13,715 nucleotides of DNA. It comes from CAYRPN01 sp964426135 (lineage in GTDB: Bacteria > Planctomycetota > Phycisphaerae > Phycisphaerales > Phycisphaeraceae). Shown here piece after piece: positions 7,170 through 13,715 of the stretch. The notes under the pieces are model-generated. The model was given only the letters and a program-made list of their open reading frames with translations. It had not been told where the DNA came from and did not search any database. The stretch lies in the NCBI GenBank assembly GCA_964426135.1, contig CAYRPN010000149.1, positions 1-13,715 of the forward strand. Reading direction: 5' to 3'. The stretch's first letter is position 1. The number at the start of each line of letters is the position of its first letter. The translations under genes were made by a program, and so were the position numbers.

Positions 7170-8387
7170 ATGCAGACCCCTGTCGACACCTCGCCGCGCC
7201 TCGCTGTGCTGGGCGGCGCTCCCGCCTTCGCGGCTGACCTGCACGTCGGCAAACCCAACCTCGGCGATCGCCAGCGCCTGATGGCGCGGTTCAACGACAT
7301 CATCGACCGACGATGGTTCACCAACAACGGCGCGTGCGTGCAGGAACTGGAGAAGAAGATCGCCGAGTTCCTGCAGGTGAAGCACTGCATCGCCATGTGC
7401 AACGCCACGGTGGCGCTGGAGATCGTCACCCGCGCCATCGGCATGAAGGGCGAGGTGATCGTGCCGTCGTACACGTTCGTGGCGACGGCGCACGCGTTGC
7501 AGTGGCAGGAGATCACGCCGGTGTTCTGCGATGTGGACCCACGCACGCACACGATCGATCCGGCGCAGATCGAGAAGTTGATCACGCCGCGCACCACCGG
7601 GATTGTGGGCGTGCATCTATGGGGCCGTGGCTGCGACGTCGAAGCGATCGAGGCGATCGCGAAGAGGCGCAACCTGCGCGTCATCTACGATGCCGCCCAC
7701 GCGTTCGCCTGCACGCACCAGGGGAAAATGATCGGCGGCTTCGGCGATGCGGAAGTCTTCAGCTTTCACGCGACGAAATTCTTCAACACGGCTGAGGGCG
7801 GCTGCGTCACCACGAACCATGATGAAGTCGCCAAGAAGATTTCGCTGATGCGGAACTTCGGGTTCGCCGGTTACGACAACGTCATCCACCTGGGCACGAA
7901 CGGCAAGATGGATGAGTTCAGCGGCGCGGTGGGGCTGACCAATCTGGAGAGCCTCGAATATTTCGTGTCGTGCAATCGCCGGAACTATCAACGGTATGAG
8001 CATGGACTGGCGGCGGTTCCCGGCTTGGAACTGTATCGCTTCGAGCCGGGCGATCGCGTGAACTATCAGTACGTCGTGGTGGAAGTCGATGCGGATGAAG
8101 CAGGCTTGTCGCGCGATGAGATGGTGGATGTGCTCCATCGCGAGCATATTCTTGCCCGCAAATATTTCTTCCCCGGCGTGCATCGCATGGAGCCTTATCG
8201 CTCGTACTTCCCGCATGCAGGGCTGCTGCTGCCGGTGACGGAACGATTGTCGAAGCGCGTCATGGTGCTGCCAACGGGCACAGCGGTCGACGAGCAGATG
8301 ATCGACAAAATCTGCGGCGTGATTCGCGCCGCGGTGGAGCATCGCGACGAAGTACGGGTGGCGCTGAAGGCGCAGGCCAGGCATTGA
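7170..8387 (+). CDS. DegT/DnrJ/EryC1 family sugar aminotransferase, VioA-like
   Basis: This 405-residue PLP enzyme would transfer an amino group from glutamate to a nucleotide-linked 4-keto-6-deoxyhexose. The Schiff-base lysine is Lys203 in SFHATKFF, the pyridoxal-nitrogen aspartate is Asp174 in YDAAHAF, and the phosphate-binding region is CNATVALE (77-84). The signature RNFGFAGYDNVIHLGTNGKM (228-247) and the end motifs ARKYFFPGVHRMEPYRSYFP and LPTGTA match the VioA/dTDP-4-amino-4,6-dideoxyglucose-forming branch as I recall it. Length is normal for the family. The open frame extends upstream, but only from ATG 7170 does the sequence look like this protein. The acyltransferase gene follows after 276 bases of repeats. 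The exact sugar and nucleotide remain inference. Confidence 0.88.
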   Translation: MQTPVDTSPRLAVLGGAPAFAADLHVGKPNLGDRQRLMARFNDIIDRRWFTNNGACVQELEKKIAEFLQVKHCIAMCNATVALEIVTRAIGMKGEVIVPSYTFVATAHALQWQEITPVFCDVDPRTHTIDPAQIEKLITPRTTGIVGVHLWGRGCDVEAIEAIAKRRNLRVIYDAAHAFACTHQGKMIGGFGDAEVFSFHATKFFNTAEGGCVTTNHDEVAKKISLMRNFGFAGYDNVIHLGTNGKMDEFSGAVGLTNLESLEYFVSCNRRNYQRYEHGLAAVPGLELYRFEPGDRVNYQYVVVEVDADEAGLSRDEMVDVLHREHILARKYFFPGVHRMEPYRSYFPHAGLLLPVTERLSKRVMVLPTGTAVDEQMIDKICGVIRAAVEHRDEVRVALKAQARH

Positions 8388-8394
8388 TCGCTCC

Positions 8395-8584
8395 GGTCCC
8401 CTCTCCCGCCGGGAGAGGGCTAGGGTGAGGGCGGGAGAACAGTGGACGCAAATGATCAGAAAGTTGAAAATTGAAATCTTCGGATTTCAGATTTCAGATG
8501 GCAGGCCGTGTGGTGGGAGGGCGAGACGGAGGCACTTGCTTCACCGGCCCTCACCCCAACCCTCTCCCGGAGGGAGAGGGGGCC
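8395..8584. repeat. Pair of inverted dispersed repeats in the aminotransferase-acyltransferase gap
   Basis: A 37-base element at 8548-8584 (CCCTCACCCCAACCCTCTCC then a GGGAGAGGG arm) recurs inverted at 8395-8431 with 33 of 37 bases the same by eye. Each copy contains a hairpin of CCCTCTCCC and GGGAGAGGG with a short loop. Such elements are common dispersed repeats in GC-rich genomes. Between them, at 8471-8500, lies the AT-rich repeat TTGAAATCTTCGGATTTCAG, also found inside the enolase-family gene. I see no gene in 8388-8663. Whether the hairpins end or stabilise the mRNA is open. Confidence 0.75.
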
Positions 8585-8663
8585 GAAGCAGACCAGGCCG
8601 GAGCAGTCGAAGCGTCGCGACGCAACAGGCGGCGGCACGACAGATTGATTCACGCGAGTTTCA

Positions 8664-9320
8664 ATGTCCACCCTCAATCGAATCCTGATCTGGGGCGCTT
8701 CCGGGCACGCGTCCGTCGTGGCGGACATTCTTCGCGCGGAAGAGCGATACGAGATCGCGGGCCTCATCGATGACCTGAATCCGTCGCCGCGCGAAGTTGC
8801 GTTCGGGCAGGTACTGGGCGGAAGGGGCGAATTGCCGAAACTGCTTGCCGCCGGCGTCAAACACATCATCATCGGCATCGGCGAGAACGCGGTGCGTGCC
8901 AGACTGGCGGCCCATGCGGAGTCAGTTGGCTTTCAACTGGCGCAGGCGGTGCATCCTCGCGCCACGCTCGCCGCGGGCCTCGCGCTGGGCAAGGGCACGG
9001 TCGTGATGGCCGGGGCGGTCATCAATCCGGGTGCGCGTGTCGGTTGCAACGTCATCATCAACACCTGCGCTTCGGTCGATCACGATTGCGTCATCGGCGA
9101 TGGCGCCCACATCTGTCCTGGCACGCATGTCGCCGGCAACGTCACGATCGGCGATGGGACTTTCGTCGGCATCGGCTCGGCGGTGCGCGATCGCGTGCGC
9201 ATCGGAAGGCGCTGCCTCATCGGGGCAGGCAGCGTGGTGGTGCGCGATGTTCCGGACGATGTTGTCGCCTTCGGCAATCCCGCGCGGGTGGTTCGCGCGT
9301 TGAGTAATCCGCCGGTCTGA
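8664..9320 (+). CDS. NeuD/PglD/VioB-like sugar N- or O-acyltransferase
   Basis: The 218-residue protein has the two-domain form of the family. An N-terminal Rossmann-like fold (ILIWGASGHASVVADIL, residues 7-23) binds the nucleotide sugar, and a left-handed beta-helix of hexapeptide repeats from about 95 to 205 binds acetyl-CoA (for example VIGDGAHICPGTHVAGNVTIGDG). The family's general-base histidine is His140 in SVDHDC. VioB and PglD acetylate the 4-amino group made by the matching aminotransferase. Placed after the VioA-like gene, this one most likely N-acetylates its product to an N-acetyl-4-amino-4,6-dideoxyhexose nucleotide. Length is typical. The ATG at 8664 lies directly before the Rossmann motif, and a weak GCGAG precedes it. 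The next gene starts 15 bases later, so the two are probably cotranscribed. The acyl group itself is not known. Confidence 0.85.
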   Translation: MSTLNRILIWGASGHASVVADILRAEERYEIAGLIDDLNPSPREVAFGQVLGGRGELPKLLAAGVKHIIIGIGENAVRARLAAHAESVGFQLAQAVHPRATLAAGLALGKGTVVMAGAVINPGARVGCNVIINTCASVDHDCVIGDGAHICPGTHVAGNVTIGDGTFVGIGSAVRDRVRIGRRCLIGAGSVVVRDVPDDVVAFGNPARVVRALSNPPV

Positions 9321-9335
9321 GCGATAGTACCCCGC

Positions 9336-10352
9336 ATGACCGTTGTGCCTGAAACCTCGCCTGCCGCACCGGACGTATCCATCGTTCTGCCGGTGTACTT
9401 CAATCAGGAGAATCTGCCGCGCACCGTGGCGACGCTGACGAGCGAGGTTGTGAATGTGCATCCGGAGTTGAAGTTCGAGCTTGTTTTCGTGGATGACGGC
9501 TCCGCTGACAGGTCGCTGGAGGTGCTTCTCGAACTGCAGCGTCAGCACTCCACCTTGATCCGCGTGGTGAAGCTCACGCGCAACTTCGGGCAGGTGAGCG
9601 CCCTGTGGTGCGGGTACAGCCACGCTCGCGGTCGCTTCATCATCTCCATGTCCGCCGACGGACAGGACCCCGCCCGGCTTGTCAACGAAATGCTCGACGG
9701 CCACATCAAGGAGGGCTACGAAGTCGTCATCTGCACCCGGCAGGAGCGCGATGAATCCGCGTACCGCGTGGCGACCAGCCGCGTGTTCTACTGGCTCATG
9801 AAGAAGTTCAGCTTCGCGAACATGCCGGCGGGCGGTTTCGATTTTGTTTCGATGACGCGACGGGCGCTGGATGTGTTTCTGACCAACCGCGAAGCTCATC
9901 CGTTTTTCCAGGGCCAGATTCTCTGGATGGGATTCACGCCGAAGATGATTCCCTACAAGCGCGAAGCGCGGCAGGGCGGCCGATCGCGATGGACGTTCCG
10001 CAAGAAACTGACGTACCTGATCGACGGCGTACTCAGCTACAGCTACACGCCGCTGCGGATGATGTCGGTGCTGGGCCTGTGCTTCGCCGTCGCGGGATTT
10101 CTGTACGCTTTGCTCATCGCGACGTTGCGCGTGACCGGCGCGCTGGAACAGGTGGGCCTGCTCACGCCGCTGATGGTCGTGGTGCTGGTCATGGGCGGCA
10201 TGCAGATGCTCATGCTCGGCATCATCGGCGAATACATCTGGCGCACGCTGGCGCAGTCGCGGAATCGGCCGCTGTACATCGTGGATCGAGTGTTTGAGAA
10301 AGAAGGGGCCAAGGGACGAAGGGACGAAGGGACGAAGGGTTCGAACCAGTAG
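9336..10352 (+). CDS. Family 2 glycosyltransferase, polyprenyl-phosphate type (ArnC/GtrB/DPM1-like)
   Basis: The 338-residue protein has a GT-A fold: VSIVLPVYFNQENLP (14-28) binds the nucleotide, VDDGSADRS (52-60) is the typical DDGS motif, and SADGQDP (106-112) carries the metal-binding acidic pair. RQGGRSRWTFRKK (212-224) is the conserved basic stretch before the membrane part in the ArnC/GtrB group. Two membrane helices follow at about 242-265 and 276-299, as in enzymes that load a sugar onto undecaprenyl phosphate at the inner membrane. ArnC itself handles a 4-amino-sugar derivative, which fits the two genes just upstream. The natural end appears to be near YIVDRVF (314-320). The last 18 residues (EKEGAKGRRDEGTKGSNQ) are encoded by an 8-bp tandem repeat and look like a read-in tail. 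The donor sugar is an inference from context. Confidence 0.85.
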   Translation: MTVVPETSPAAPDVSIVLPVYFNQENLPRTVATLTSEVVNVHPELKFELVFVDDGSADRSLEVLLELQRQHSTLIRVVKLTRNFGQVSALWCGYSHARGRFIISMSADGQDPARLVNEMLDGHIKEGYEVVICTRQERDESAYRVATSRVFYWLMKKFSFANMPAGGFDFVSMTRRALDVFLTNREAHPFFQGQILWMGFTPKMIPYKREARQGGRSRWTFRKKLTYLIDGVLSYSYTPLRMMSVLGLCFAVAGFLYALLIATLRVTGALEQVGLLTPLMVVVLVMGGMQMLMLGIIGEYIWRTLAQSRNRPLYIVDRVFEKEGAKGRRDEGTKGSNQ

Positions 10353-10441
10353 GCCGCAACCTTCACCTTCAGGCCCTTCGCTCCGCGATGCTCGTTCCAA
10401 CCCTTCGTCCCTTGATCCCTTCGTCCCTTTGTCCCTTTTCC
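10305..10441. repeat. 8-bp tandem repeat (GGGACGAA) with an inverted partner, large potential hairpin
   Basis: GGGACGAA occurs three times in tandem at about 10314-10337, inside the last codons of the glycosyltransferase. The reverse complement, degenerate (CCCTTCGTCCC and variants), lies at about 10394-10441, giving arms of about 43 bases around a loop of about 50 bases. The element straddles the stop at 10352 and ends just before the methyltransferase ATG. Such GACGAAGGG tracts are dispersed in some planctomycete genomes, by my recollection. Confidence 0.7.
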
Positions 10442-10448
10442 TTCCCCC

Positions 10449-11228
10449 ATGCCCACCGACCCCATCATCCAGGACCACGCCACCGAGTTCTACGCGGACT
10501 CGGAAGCGATGGCGATTGAAGACACGATCTGGTGGGCGCTGGGCCGGCGGGCGATCATCCGCGGTTACCTCGATCGCGCGAAGAAGCAGAATGTCGACAA
10601 GATCCTCGAAATCGGCTGCGGCTCCGGCGGCGATCTGCCCCTGCTTTCGCAGTACGGCAAAGTGTGGGGCATGGAGCGCTCGGCGGTGCTCGCCAAACGC
10701 GCGAGGCAGCGCGGCGTGGCGGTCGAAGTGTACGAGTCGGATTTCTTCGATCAGGAGATCGACCCGAGCGTGAATCTCTTCTGCCTGTTCGATGTGCTGG
10801 AACACATCGAGCATGACGACGAGTTCGTCCGCAGGCTCGCAGAAAAGGCTAATCGCGATCACCTGCTGCTGATCAGCGTGCCCGCGTGCCAGTTTCTCTT
10901 CGGCCCGCACGACGTGATGCTGCATCATTACCGCCGCTATTCGCGCGGCCGGCTCGAAGCGCTGCTGAAGAAACACGGCTATGAGATCGTTCAGAGCAGC
11001 TACTTCATGTTCCTGCTGTTCCCCCTCGCGGTGCTGTCGCGGTTTCTGGAGTGGGTGAAAGGGAAGATGGGGATCAGGAAGAAGGAAGTGAACATCGGCC
11101 GGGTGCCGGGCCCGGTGAACTGGCTGTTCACGAAGGCGCTGCAACTGGAGGGCTGGCTGGGGAGATTCGTGCGCTTTCCCGTTGGTTTGTGGGTGTTCGC
11201 GCTGGCGCGGCGGCGGCAGGTGAAGTAG
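10449..11228 (+). CDS. Class I SAM-dependent methyltransferase
   Basis: The 259-residue protein has the SAM-binding motif I LEIGCGSGG (53-61), the acidic end of strand 2 near MERS (75-78), and motif IV-like FDVLEHIEHDD (114-124), followed by LISVPA (141-146). This places it in the methyltransferase 11/23 group. The H-D-V-M-L-H-H-Y-R-R-Y segment (154-164) is the usual lid and acceptor region of these proteins. Hydrophobic residues 184-198 may contact the membrane. It is the last gene of the plus-strand series, 96 bases after the glycosyltransferase, and probably methylates a lipid-linked sugar or glycan made by its neighbours. Small-molecule or lipid acceptors cannot be excluded. The ATG at 10449 has only a C-rich upstream, so no ribosome binding site supports it. 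Confidence 0.8.
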   Translation: MPTDPIIQDHATEFYADSEAMAIEDTIWWALGRRAIIRGYLDRAKKQNVDKILEIGCGSGGDLPLLSQYGKVWGMERSAVLAKRARQRGVAVEVYESDFFDQEIDPSVNLFCLFDVLEHIEHDDEFVRRLAEKANRDHLLLISVPACQFLFGPHDVMLHHYRRYSRGRLEALLKKHGYEIVQSSYFMFLLFPLAVLSRFLEWVKGKMGIRKKEVNIGRVPGPVNWLFTKALQLEGWLGRFVRFPVGLWVFALARRRQVK

Positions 11229-11384
11229 CTTGGCTGTCAGAATCCGGCTGAGGGCCTGATACGGTTTCCGGGTGGCCGGGGCTGGAGTCCGCGTGAGCTG
11301 CGGAAGGACGGGCGGCAATTGCAAAACTGCGGAAAGCGTGATTTGGATGAGCAAGGTGAACCGTTCCGGGGCATCCGCCGAGCC

Positions 11385-11485
11385 TCCTGCCCCGGCCACC
11401 CGCCGCGCGCGCTCCTGCCCCGGCCACCCGACGACTCGGCAGAGGTTGGACGCCCGCCGCGCGCTTCCCCCGGCGGAGCCGGGGG
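11385..11485. repeat. Direct repeats and a strong GC hairpin in the intergenic spacer
   Basis: TCCTGCCCCGGCCACCCG occurs at 11385-11402 and again at 11413-11430, and CCCGCCGCGCGC at 11398-11409 recurs at 11453-11464. At 11467-11485 CCCCCGGC and GCCGGGGG form a perfect 8-bp stem with loop GGA. The spacer lies between two converging genes (ends at 11228 and 11515). The stem lacks a T-run, so it is only a possible transcription barrier. No gene is seen in 11229-11514. Confidence 0.6.
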
Positions 11486-11514
11486 CTAATGGGGCGCGGC
11501 GCACGCACGGCGAT

Positions 11515-12831
11515 TCACTTGCCCCAATACGCGGGCAGGCCCTTCTTCGTTTCACGCAGGATTTCGAGGATGTTCTGGCGATCCTGCTTGCTCAGGCGGG
11601 CGTAGGTTTCGCTCGTGTCCTTGCCGGTGAGGATGTCGAACAGGCGCTGATAGAGGTAGTCGAGCATCGGCTTGGGAATCGCATCCCATGCCTCCGAGTG
11701 AATCAGGAAGCTGCACGGATATTTGAACATGCGTGAGTTCATGTCGAGTTGCCGCAGCGACCGGCCCTTGCGATCGAACGGACCAACAGCTTGGAAATCC
11801 TGGGCATAGGTGGAGGTTCCTTTGACCGGGCCATTCAGTTCCGCTTCTTCGACGAAGAGCAAGTACTTCAACAGCGCGTCGGCGGCGCTCTTGAATCGCC
11901 GCTGCGTGGTCTCTCCCATTTCCTTGGCGTTGCGGTTGAGGGCCTTGTTCATCACCTCTTCATAGGCGAGCGCCATTTTCGCTTCGTAGTTCACCGCCGT
12001 GATCAGGTTGTGCATGCGCGACTGATGCTCCAGCACCATCAGGGCCACGATGTCGCTGTGCGGCGAGAGATATCGGCTGGTGTCGAAGAACTCGGACAGC
12101 TCTTTCACATTCGTGCCTTTGGCCAGGTCGGGCCTCTCCGTGGCGCGGTCGTCCTTGTAGGTCTGGTTGCCCATGTGGACGTGTCGCGGGGTTTCGCCGG
12201 TGACGTACCAGCCGCCCCAGCGCTCCTTCATCGGGCTGCGGTGATCGATGGAGGAAGAGCCGGCCTGCAGCAAGGGGAATCCCTGCGTGTCGGCAAAGAC
12301 GGATCGCACGATGTGGCCGGGCACGCCGGCGGTTCGCGCTGAGGCGTGGCACTGCACGCACTCGCCGCTGCGGATGAACTTGGGCGGGCCGTCGCCGGTC
12401 TGGTCGATGACGTAGAAAATGGCGCCGAGGTTCGGATCCTGCGCCGAGGCCTCGAGGAGATCGCTGCCCTGCACGTGGCCGATGTAGACATCGTCGCCGA
12501 AGTAGACGGCCCTGGGCGTGACGGGCGCGATCTTGCGCAGTTGAAAGCTGGTCTTGGAGAACACCAGCGTCTGCGAGGACACAGGAGCCTTCAGTTCCTT
12601 CAGGAGAGCGGGCAGGTAGCCGTGGCGCGGTTCGCGCTGCAGCGTCACTTTGCCTTCGCGCATGGCTTTCTGCAGGCGGGCGATCGGGTCGTTGAGTTTG
12701 GCGCTGTCGTAGTTGATGACGTCGGTGTCCAGCGGCACGACGTAACTGGATTCGCCGAACTCGGCGCCGGCGTTCGTGCTCATGGCACCGATCAAGGCGA
12801 GGAACACGATGGCAAGTGATTTCCGTTTCAT
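11515..12831 (-). CDS. Secreted single-heme CxxCH protein, planctomycete-type
   Basis: From ATG 12831 the protein is 438 residues. This start is fixed by a perfect AGGAGG (cctcct at 12837-12842 on the plus strand) five bases upstream, although the frame is open farther. A signal peptide covers about residues 1-23 (SLAIVFLALIGAM, cleavage after AGA). The heme-c motif CVQCH is at 158-162 in a GECVQCHASARTAGVPGH context, and WGGWYVTG with a His/Met-rich HVHMGN at 204-222 may give the distal ligand. A C-terminal conserved block CSFLIHSEAWDAIPKPMLDYLYQRL spans 373-397. I recall similar proteins from planctomycetes and acidobacteria, annotated only as cytochrome c domain or hypothetical. It is presumably periplasmic and redox-active. 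Its partner is not evident. An Rrf2 regulator lies upstream in the same orientation, which would fit redox or NO control. Confidence 0.75.
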   Translation of the reverse strand: MKRKSLAIVFLALIGAMSTNAGAEFGESSYVVPLDTDVINYDSAKLNDPIARLQKAMREGKVTLQREPRHGYLPALLKELKAPVSSQTLVFSKTSFQLRKIAPVTPRAVYFGDDVYIGHVQGSDLLEASAQDPNLGAIFYVIDQTGDGPPKFIRSGECVQCHASARTAGVPGHIVRSVFADTQGFPLLQAGSSSIDHRSPMKERWGGWYVTGETPRHVHMGNQTYKDDRATERPDLAKGTNVKELSEFFDTSRYLSPHSDIVALMVLEHQSRMHNLITAVNYEAKMALAYEEVMNKALNRNAKEMGETTQRRFKSAADALLKYLLFVEEAELNGPVKGTSTYAQDFQAVGPFDRKGRSLRQLDMNSRMFKYPCSFLIHSEAWDAIPKPMLDYLYQRLFDILTGKDTSETYARLSKQDRQNILEILRETKKGLPAYWGK

Positions 12832-12892
12832 GCGAACCTCCTGACGCGAGCGCTGCAGTTGACTGATGGCGTATGGACAAGGATTAGAGTCT

Positions 12893-13051
12893 GGCCACCG
12901 AGGCACCGAGGGCACTGAGTTCGGAACCAGCAGAGAAAATCCCTTGCAATCCGACGAACCGTTTTGAAAGCCTTGTTCCGCATGGCGATCATTCCATTTC
13001 TCTTCCGTATCTGATCTCCGTGCTCTTGGTACTCTCTCTGTCTCGGTGGCC
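12893..13051. repeat. Inverted-repeat-bounded MITE-like unit
   Basis: GGCCACCGAG (12893-12902) and CTCGGTGGCC (13042-13051) are perfect inverted arms. The pairing can be extended inward by a degenerate GCACCGAGGGCAC-like segment, with an 11-base gap on one side. The roughly 140 bases between them contain no plausible gene. No transposase or target-site duplication was found by eye. The element separates the regulator from the heme-protein gene. Confidence 0.55.
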
Positions 13052-13065
13052 GAATGCCGAAGTCT

Positions 13066-13509
13066 TCATCTGGTCTTGGCGGCCTTCTTTCCATCGCATA
13101 GGGGCTTGCTCGTCGTTTCCTCGCCCAGCACATCGGCGAGCGAGGTGTCCTTGAAAGCCTTTTCAATCGTGGCCGCGGCATCGTCGAGCCTGCGGTGCAG
13201 CGGACAAAGATTCTTTCCGTGCGAAGCGAGCCCCAGCGGGCAATGATGAATGCGTTGAATCGGATCGACGGCGTTGAGCACGTCGAGCACGGAGACATCA
13301 CTTGGATTGACGGTGAGTGTGAATCCGCCATGCAGGCCGCGCTGCGACTGCACGAGGCCGGCCCGCGCCAGTTGCTGCATGACTTTGTGCAGGTAACCGA
13401 CCGGCACGCGGGTGACCTCCGCGAGCGCCTGATTGGTCATGGCCTCGCCTCGGTGATCCGCCAGACAGACCATGGCTCGAAGGGCGTATTCAGCGGTCTG
13501 GGATAGCAT
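13066..13509 (-). CDS. Rrf2-family transcriptional regulator
   Basis: The gene is a 147-residue regulator starting at ATG 13509 (MLSQTAEYALRAM), the standard Rrf2 start. The open frame goes further, but the extra residues are in the promoter. A winged helix-turn-helix occupies about 1-65, with the recognition helix near 36-50 (PVGYLHKVMQQL) and wing QRGLHGGF at 56-63. Cysteines are at 90 and 102 (HHCPLGLASHGKNLCPLH), spaced C-x11-C, with a further Cys138 near the end. The classical three-cysteine cluster spacing of IscR or NsrR is not present, so cluster binding is possible but altered. Family members repress or activate redox, iron-sulfur or NO-response genes. Its promoter carries a palindrome suggesting autoregulation. 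The heme-protein gene downstream is a plausible target. Confidence 0.85.
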   Translation of the reverse strand: MLSQTAEYALRAMVCLADHRGEAMTNQALAEVTRVPVGYLHKVMQQLARAGLVQSQRGLHGGFTLTVNPSDVSVLDVLNAVDPIQRIHHCPLGLASHGKNLCPLHRRLDDAAATIEKAFKDTSLADVLGEETTSKPLCDGKKAAKTR

Positions 13510-13525
13510 GTGAGTCCTTGATAAG

Positions 13526-13568
13526 TGGATATCTATGTCCATTATATCGGCCGTCATCCGCGATTCAA
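13526..13568 (-). promoter_or_regulatory. Promoter of the Rrf2 gene with an overlapping palindromic operator
   Basis: On the minus strand a -35 box TTGAAT (13563-13568) is followed by 16 bases and a perfect TATAAT (13541-13546). Next to it, sharing one base with the -10, is an interrupted palindrome, plus-strand TGGATATCTATGTCCA (13526-13541), with 12 of 16 positions symmetric. Placement fits repression by the protein encoded just downstream. Confidence 0.6.
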
Positions 13569-13616
13569 GGGAGAGTATCGATCGGGTGTGGCAAAGCTTC
13601 CGGGGCTTGCAATCCG

Positions 13617-13703
13617 GCCCCCTCTCCCGGAGCCTGAGAACTTTTCCGGCTCATCCGGCGAATGCGTACTCGTCTTGTCAGAGCCGGAGTCTGTGACTCC
13701 GGT
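13617..13703. repeat. Repeat-rich window end: partial CTCTCCC element and CCGGAGTC hairpin
   Basis: GGCCCCCTCTCCCGGAG (13617-13633) resembles one half of the elements at 8395-8584. At 13685-13703 CCGGAGTC and GACTCCGG pair around TGT, a perfect 8-bp stem. Both lie upstream of the regulator promoter, and I see no gene from 13569 to the window end. Confidence 0.5.
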
Positions 13704-13715
13704 TCGCCGAGCCGG

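Noticed and set aside
7128..7616. Upstream extension of the VanZ-like frame
   Set aside because: This part overlaps the start of the aminotransferase on the other strand and shows no membrane or VanZ pattern.
11385..11430. CRISPR-like direct repeat
   Set aside because: Only two clear copies, short and GC-rich, with a 10-base spacer and no cas gene nearby.
11467..11485. Rho-independent terminator between converging genes
   Set aside because: Perfect stem but no T-rich tail. Similar GC hairpins occur as dispersed repeats in the window.
8922..11555. A very long open frame on the minus strand across the sugar genes
   Set aside because: It is rich in His, Arg, Glu and Ala, has no recognisable domain, and lies opposite well-supported plus-strand genes. 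This is the usual antisense shadow of GC-rich coding DNA.

Overview
The window most likely comes from a member of the Planctomycetota. This is an inference from three things: a C-terminal remnant of the planctomycete-type heme-binding repeat protein family (TIGR02603-like), several large secreted or membrane proteins, and many short dispersed palindromic repeats of kinds I associate with planctomycete genomes. The DNA is GC-rich, except for the first gene, which looks visibly less so. No RNA gene, CRISPR array, transposase or replication origin was recognised.

Region 1 (1-3592, minus strand) is a two-gene unit. A secreted TPR-type protein, interrupted by one frameshift near 2810-2850, overlaps by four bases (GTGA) a secreted protein with an Ig-like domain and the front half of what looks like a metzincin-type zinc protease. 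That protease also seems to be broken. One base fewer at 69-70 would carry the frame to the window edge through a cysteine- and glycine-rich stretch of the kind that precedes the zinc-binding helix. Region 2 (3593-5540) holds the orphan heme-protein remnant, an enolase-superfamily enzyme on the minus strand with a repeat embedded in its coding sequence and another forming its last codons, and two inverted repeats.

Region 3 (5532-11228) is the functional core. A membrane protein with three VanZ-like modules (minus strand) diverges from a plus-strand series: a VioA-like sugar aminotransferase, a NeuD/VioB-like sugar N-acyltransferase, a polyprenyl-phosphate-type family 2 glycosyltransferase with two C-terminal membrane helices, and a class I methyltransferase. 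The reading is a small cassette that makes an N-acylated 4-amino-4,6-dideoxyhexose, loads it onto a lipid carrier and perhaps methylates the product for a surface glycan. The genes that make the nucleotide-4-keto-sugar precursor are not in the window.

Region 4 (11229-13715) has a repeat-rich spacer, a secreted single-CxxCH (c-type heme) protein on the minus strand, a hairpin-bounded MITE-like spacer, and an Rrf2-family regulator whose own promoter carries a palindrome overlapping the -10 box. The regulator lies upstream of the heme protein in the same orientation.

A theme across the window is that dispersed repeats sit at, or inside, gene ends. They supply the stop codon of the VanZ protein, the last residues and stop of the enolase-family enzyme, an internal 11-residue stretch of the same enzyme, and a charged tail on the glycosyltransferase.
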